Below, in pieces: positions 58,137 to 64,000 of a DNA stretch of 64,000 nucleotides (position 1 is its first letter; the number at the start of each line of letters is the position of its first letter). Source of the stretch: Leptothrix sp. (in: b-proteobacteria). GTDB lineage: Bacteria > Pseudomonadota > Gammaproteobacteria > Burkholderiales > Burkholderiaceae_C. Under the pieces are notes generated by a model. It was given only the letters and a program-made list of their open reading frames with translations, did no database searches and was not told the origin of the DNA. A program made the position numbers and the translations under genes. The DNA is taken from contig PNKV01000015.1 of NCBI GenBank assembly GCA_013822685.1, positions 62,001 through 126,000 of the forward strand, read 5' to 3'.

Positions 58137-58215
58137 GGATCTGGGAACAGACACCACCTGGCTTGACAGCCGAACCCCGGGAGGTGGTGTACCCCAGGGC
58201 CCAGGCCCAACTGTC

Positions 58216-59376
58216 TCACACTTGTCGGGCGTCGGCCAGCGAGTTTGCCTGCGCGCTGGCGGCGGCTTGGGCCAGGCGGGCCACGGTGCGGTTGCGGCCC
58301 TGCGCCTTGGCCGCGTACAGGGCCAGGTCGGCGCGTTCCAGCGTTTCGTGCAGGGGCTCGCCAATGGGGTGGTCGGTCAGGCCGGCAGAGAAGGTCACGG
58401 GCAGGCCACTGGCCCTGGGGCCGTTTTGATGGCGCTTCAGGCAACTGGCCACGCGCGACAAGGCGGCCTGGGCATCGCCCGGCTGTTCATTGGGCAAGAG
58501 CAACAGGAACTCTTCACCGCCCCAGCGGGCCAGCACGTCGGTCTGGCGCAGGACTTCCAACCCGGCCTGCGCGAACTCCTTGAGCACCAAGTCGCCCACG
58601 GCGTGGCCGTGCTGGTCGTTGACGCGCTTGAAGTGGTCCAGATCGATCAAGGCCAGGCAGAAGGGTTCATGGGTGCGCAGTTGCAGCGCGGCTTCTTCTT
58701 CAATGCGCTGCTGCATGTGCCGGCGGTTGACCAGGCTGGTGAGCTCGTCGCGCGAGGCCACCTCTTGCAGCAGGGCGAAGGCGTGGGCGAGCTCGGCTTT
58801 CTGCTCGATGAGCCGGGCGCGCATCTGGCTGACGTAATAGGCCACGCCCGACACGGCGGGCAGCGTGCTGGCGGCCAGCACAAAGCGGATGAACTCCAGG
58901 CGCGCGTCGATGTGAGGGTCCTGCCGGGTCATGATGGTCATGATGACGCCCAGGCTGGCCACGGTGAAGATCCCCAGGATCACCACCTCGCGCGCCTTCA
59001 GCGAGAACATGCCGAACACCAGCACCAAGGCCACCAGCATCAGCACCGAGCTGCGCACTTCGCCGGCGATCATGTAGGCCCACAGGATGGCGCCGGTGGC
59101 ATACAGGCATTGCGGCAAGTCCATGCCCGGGTTGCCCAGCCGCGAAGACCAGTCGGTGCGAACCAGCAGGTAGAAGGTGCCCATGCCCACCCAGATGTAG
59201 GTCATCAGCCACAGGCCCTGCTGGCGCTGGACCAGGCCGATGTCGATGGCAAACAGCAGCAGCAAGGAGCTGATGCTGTAGCCATAGAAGGCGATCATCG
59301 CCAAGGTCACGCGCATGCGGACCTTGCGTTCGGTGCCCAGGATCAGGTCACCGAGGCGTTTCAGGGCGGGGTGCAT
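58216..59376 (-). CDS. Diguanylate cyclase (membrane-anchored GGDEF)
   Basis: N-terminal TM segments; RQTDVLARWGGEEFLLLLP (I-site RxxD and GGEEF). Confidence 0.93.
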   Translation of the reverse strand: MHPALKRLGDLILGTERKVRMRVTLAMIAFYGYSISSLLLLFAIDIGLVQRQQGLWLMTYIWVGMGTFYLLVRTDWSSRLGNPGMDLPQCLYATGAILWAYMIAGEVRSSVLMLVALVLVFGMFSLKAREVVILGIFTVASLGVIMTIMTRQDPHIDARLEFIRFVLAASTLPAVSGVAYYVSQMRARLIEQKAELAHAFALLQEVASRDELTSLVNRRHMQQRIEEEAALQLRTHEPFCLALIDLDHFKRVNDQHGHAVGDLVLKEFAQAGLEVLRQTDVLARWGGEEFLLLLPNEQPGDAQAALSRVASCLKRHQNGPRASGLPVTFSAGLTDHPIGEPLHETLERADLALYAAKAQGRNRTVARLAQAAASAQANSLADARQV

Positions 59377-59396
59377 GGATGGGTCGGCGCGCCCGT

Positions 59397-60587
59397 TCAG
59401 CTGAGGGTGCCCGAAGCGCTGGGCTGCGAGAGCGCTTCCTTGGCGGCCTGGAGGTCTTGCAGCTCGACAGGGCTGGCCTGGATGACGGTGCGGTTGCGGC
59501 CGTCGCGCTTGGCCTTGTAGAGCGCCTTGTCGGCCCGCTCGATGCACACGTCCAGGCGTTCGTTGTCGCAATAACCGGTGAGGCCCGCCGAGAAGGTCGG
59601 GGCCAGGCCCGGCTGGCTGGGCGCCATGGCCACGGTGGCCAGGTGGGTGCGGATGCGTTCCAGGCCGATGTTGGCCAGCGCGGGCGAGGTGTCGTTGAGC
59701 AGCAGCAGGAATTCTTCACCGCCCCAGCGGGCCAGCACGTCGGTGTCGCGCATCACTTTTTGCGCTTCTTCGGCGAAGTGGCGCAGCACCTCGTCGCCCA
59801 CGCCATGCCCATAGGTGTCGTTGACGCGCTTGAAGTGGTCGATGTCCAGGATGGCCAGGCAGAAGCGGTGGTGGCCCGAACGCTCCAGGCGCTTTTGATG
59901 CTGGCCCAGCACATCGAGCATGTGGCGGCGGTTGACCAGGCCGGTCAGCTCATCGCGGGTGGCCAGCACCTGGATGCGGGTCAGGGCCTCGGCCAGCTCG
60001 TTCTTTTGCGCCTTCAGCTTCTCGCGCATGTTGCTCAGCTGCACCGCCAGCGACGAGATGGTGGGCACGATGGCCACGGTCATCCAGAAGTGGGCGAACT
60101 CCAGCTTGAAGGGATAGTGGACCGGGTCGGTCTGGATCTTGACGGCCATGGCGATGCCCATGACGACCACGGTGTAGGCCCCCGCGATCATGGCGCCCTT
60201 GGCCTTGAGGTTGAAGATGCCGAACACCAGCACCAGGGCCAGCAGCATCATGGTGGAACCATGCACGGGCCCGGTCAACGCATACGCCCCCACGATGATC
60301 GTGAGCGACGACAAGATCTGCGGCAGCGTGAGCGAGGGATCTTTGAAACGCAGGTTGACGCCCGAGCGCAGCACCGCGTACCAGAACACGATGTTGCCGA
60401 TGCAGGCGGCCGACAGCATCTGGGCGTCGCCCAGCTGCATGTAGCCCACGTAGTAGGCATAGATCTGAAGGCCGATGCACAGGAGGTAAACCGTGGCGGC
60501 CATGAGGGAGCGCTTGATCCGCAAGCGTTGCTTGAGATCTGCGCCGAACGCCGCGATGAAGAGCCACTTGAGTGCGGGTGATCTCAT
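59397..60587 (-). CDS. Diguanylate cyclase (membrane-anchored GGDEF), tandem paralog
   Basis: N-terminal TM segments; RDTDVLARWGGEEFLLLLN (I-site RxxD and GGEEF). Confidence 0.93.
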   Translation of the reverse strand: MRSPALKWLFIAAFGADLKQRLRIKRSLMAATVYLLCIGLQIYAYYVGYMQLGDAQMLSAACIGNIVFWYAVLRSGVNLRFKDPSLTLPQILSSLTIIVGAYALTGPVHGSTMMLLALVLVFGIFNLKAKGAMIAGAYTVVVMGIAMAVKIQTDPVHYPFKLEFAHFWMTVAIVPTISSLAVQLSNMREKLKAQKNELAEALTRIQVLATRDELTGLVNRRHMLDVLGQHQKRLERSGHHRFCLAILDIDHFKRVNDTYGHGVGDEVLRHFAEEAQKVMRDTDVLARWGGEEFLLLLNDTSPALANIGLERIRTHLATVAMAPSQPGLAPTFSAGLTGYCDNERLDVCIERADKALYKAKRDGRNRTVIQASPVELQDLQAAKEALSQPSASGTLS

Positions 60588-60755
60588 GGGGTTTACATGT
60601 TGTATGTCATGTGTTTCGGCATCAATCGGGCCAGCTTAAGCGCAAAGTGAGGATTCAAATTTCTTGAATTAGGGCGTTAACCGGGTTCAACCCCGGTGAT
60701 TACCTAAGCGGTAAGCTGTGGCCATGCCTATTCATATGACCAGAAGGCCCAGAAC

Positions 60756-61304
60756 ATGAACGCCAAGGGACGCTACACCGGCTTTGCCATCACCCTGCAC
60801 TGGTTGCTGGCCTTGGCCATCCTCACGGCATTTGGGGTGGGGCTGTACATGACGGGGCTGGGCATGTCGCCCACCAAGCTCAAGCTGATCAATTGGCACA
60901 AGTGGGCGGGCGTGTCCATCCTGGTGCTGTCGGCGGTGCGCTTGCTGTGGCGCCTGACGCACCGGCCGCCCGAGCTGCCAGCCATCATCGAGCGCGCCAT
61001 GCCGGGCTGGCAAAAGCTGGCGTACCACGGCACCCATTGGCTGATGTACGTGCTGTTTTTCGCGGTGCCGCTGATTGGCTGGGCTTACAGCTCGGCGCAC
61101 GGCTACCCCATCGTGTGGTTTGGCGTGTTGCCCTTGCCGGATTTTGTGCCGGTGGACAAGGCCCTGGCCGAAGCCATCAAGCCCTGGCATCAGATTTCAG
61201 CCTTTGCCCTCATCGGCCTGGTGGGCCTGCACGTGGCAGCGGCCCTCAAGCACCACTTCATCGACCGCGATGGCCTGCTGCTGCGCATGCGCCCCGGCCG
61301 CTGA
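60756..61304 (+). CDS. Cytochrome b561 family protein
   Basis: YTGFAITLHWLLALAILTAFGVGLYMTGL; INWHKWAGVSIL; conserved histidines. Confidence 0.93.
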   Translation: MNAKGRYTGFAITLHWLLALAILTAFGVGLYMTGLGMSPTKLKLINWHKWAGVSILVLSAVRLLWRLTHRPPELPAIIERAMPGWQKLAYHGTHWLMYVLFFAVPLIGWAYSSAHGYPIVWFGVLPLPDFVPVDKALAEAIKPWHQISAFALIGLVGLHVAAALKHHFIDRDGLLLRMRPGR

Positions 61305-61332
61305 TCGACTTTCACCCCAAGGATCTTTTGAC

Positions 61333-61905
61333 ATGAAACGATTGTTTGCCTCTGCCTTGGCCACCGTGGCCTTGGCCACCGCCGCCGTGCCTCAACTGGC
61401 CCACGCCGACCAGACCCTGCTGCCTGCCCAAAGCGAGATCACCTTCGTGGCCAAGCAACTGGGTGTGCCGCTGGATGGCCGCTTCAAGCGCTTTGCGGCC
61501 CAGGTGGCGTTCGACCCCAAGGCCTTGCCCGCCAGCAAGATTGCCTTCCAGATTGAGCTGGGCAGCGTGGCCGTGAACGCCGACTCCGACGCCGAGCTGG
61601 TCAAGCCCGAGTGGTTCAACACGGCCAAGTTCCCCAAAGCTACCTTCCAGTCCAGCGCCATCAAGGCCCTGGGCGGTGGGCGCTTTGAAGTGGCCGGCAA
61701 GCTGGCCATCAAGGGCAACGCGAAGGATCTGGTGGTGCCTGTGCAATTGACCCAGGCCGGGGCGCTGACCACGGCCACGGGTAGCTTTGGCATCAAGCGC
61801 CTGGACTTCAAGATTGGCGATGGCGACTGGGCCGACCCGTCGGTCGTGGCCAACGACGTGCAAGTCAAATTCAAACTCGTTCTGCAAGGCGTTCCCGCGC
61901 TTTGA
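61333..61905 (+). CDS. YceI family protein
   Basis: Signal peptide; SEITFVAKQLGVPLDGRFKRFAAQVAFDP. Confidence 0.92.
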   Translation: MKRLFASALATVALATAAVPQLAHADQTLLPAQSEITFVAKQLGVPLDGRFKRFAAQVAFDPKALPASKIAFQIELGSVAVNADSDAELVKPEWFNTAKFPKATFQSSAIKALGGGRFEVAGKLAIKGNAKDLVVPVQLTQAGALTTATGSFGIKRLDFKIGDGDWADPSVVANDVQVKFKLVLQGVPAL

Positions 61906-61934
61906 TCTCTTTCATTCACCCTGAGGAACCGTCC

Positions 61935-62510
61935 ATGAAGAAGCTTTCCCTGACCCTGCTGGCCGCCACGGCCGCCCTGGCTGCCGCCGCTGCTCACGCT
62001 GAACCGGCCACCTACGCCATCGATCCGACGCACACCTTCGTCACCTTCGAGGCCCAGCACTTTGGCACTTCGACCAACCGTGGCCGCTTCGACAAGAAGT
62101 CGGGCAGCATCTCGCTGGACAAGGCCGCCAAGACCGGCAAGGTCGATGTCACCTTGGACACCGACTCGATCAACACGGGCACGGCCGCGTTTGACCGCCA
62201 CCTCAAGGGCAAGGATTTCTTCAACGTGGAAGCGTTCCCCAAGGCCACGTTCGTCAGTGACAAGCTGGTGTTCGAAGGTGAGAAAGTCACGGCTGTGGTG
62301 GGCACCTTGACACTGCTGGGCAAGCCCCAGACCGTGACCTTGAAGGCCAACAACTTCAACTGCTACCAGAACCCGATGCTCAAGCGCGAAGTGTGCGGTG
62401 GCGACTTCGACACCACCATCCAGCGCGGCGATTTCGGCATGACCTATGGCCTGCCGGGCATCCCCAACGACATCCACCTGGTCATCCAGGTCGAAGCCGT
62501 CAAGCAGTGA
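61935..62510 (+). CDS. YceI family protein
   Basis: Signal peptide; YAIDPTHTFVTFEAQHFGTSTNRGRFDKKSGSISLD. Confidence 0.95.
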   Translation: MKKLSLTLLAATAALAAAAAHAEPATYAIDPTHTFVTFEAQHFGTSTNRGRFDKKSGSISLDKAAKTGKVDVTLDTDSINTGTAAFDRHLKGKDFFNVEAFPKATFVSDKLVFEGEKVTAVVGTLTLLGKPQTVTLKANNFNCYQNPMLKREVCGGDFDTTIQRGDFGMTYGLPGIPNDIHLVIQVEAVKQ

Positions 62511-62514
62511 GTGG

Positions 62515-64000
<1,486 letters not shown>

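Noticed and set aside
56262-60581. Large plus-strand ORFs (56262-57542, 57748-59520, 59379-60581)
   Set aside because: Antisense to the kinase and GGDEF genes, whose catalytic motifs are intact on the minus strand.

Overview
Chromosomal window from a high-GC betaproteobacterium (Burkholderiales-like by gene content), spanning the replication-origin region. dnaA, dnaN and gyrB run leftward; rpmH, rnpA, yidD, yidC and mnmE run rightward; mnmG, rsmG, parA and parB lie 17.5 kb past mnmE. The dnaA-dnaN spacer has two perfect DnaA boxes (candidate oriC). Two perfect parS palindromes lie inside mnmG and a one-mismatch copy lies inside rsmG. Accessory content: (i) a ~8.8 kb leftward Type I restriction-modification island beside gyrB (hsdM-hsdS-RhuM-like-doc-hsdR-Ymh/TIGR02391-like), whose hsdM is broken by a single-base deletion at SAM motif I; (ii) three diverged tandem PEP-CTERM paralogs inserted between dnaN and gyrB, with a fourth PEP-CTERM gene near mnmG; (iii) a signalling-rich segment (HD-GYP regulator, three hybrid histidine kinases, two tandem GGDEF proteins, a cNMP-binding protein); (iv) a kefB / kdsD-kdsC-lptC locus. 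All calls come from reading the sequence and the supplied ORFs; no database search was run. The best candidate for an under-described system is the composite R-M/Doc/RhuM/Ymh operon.
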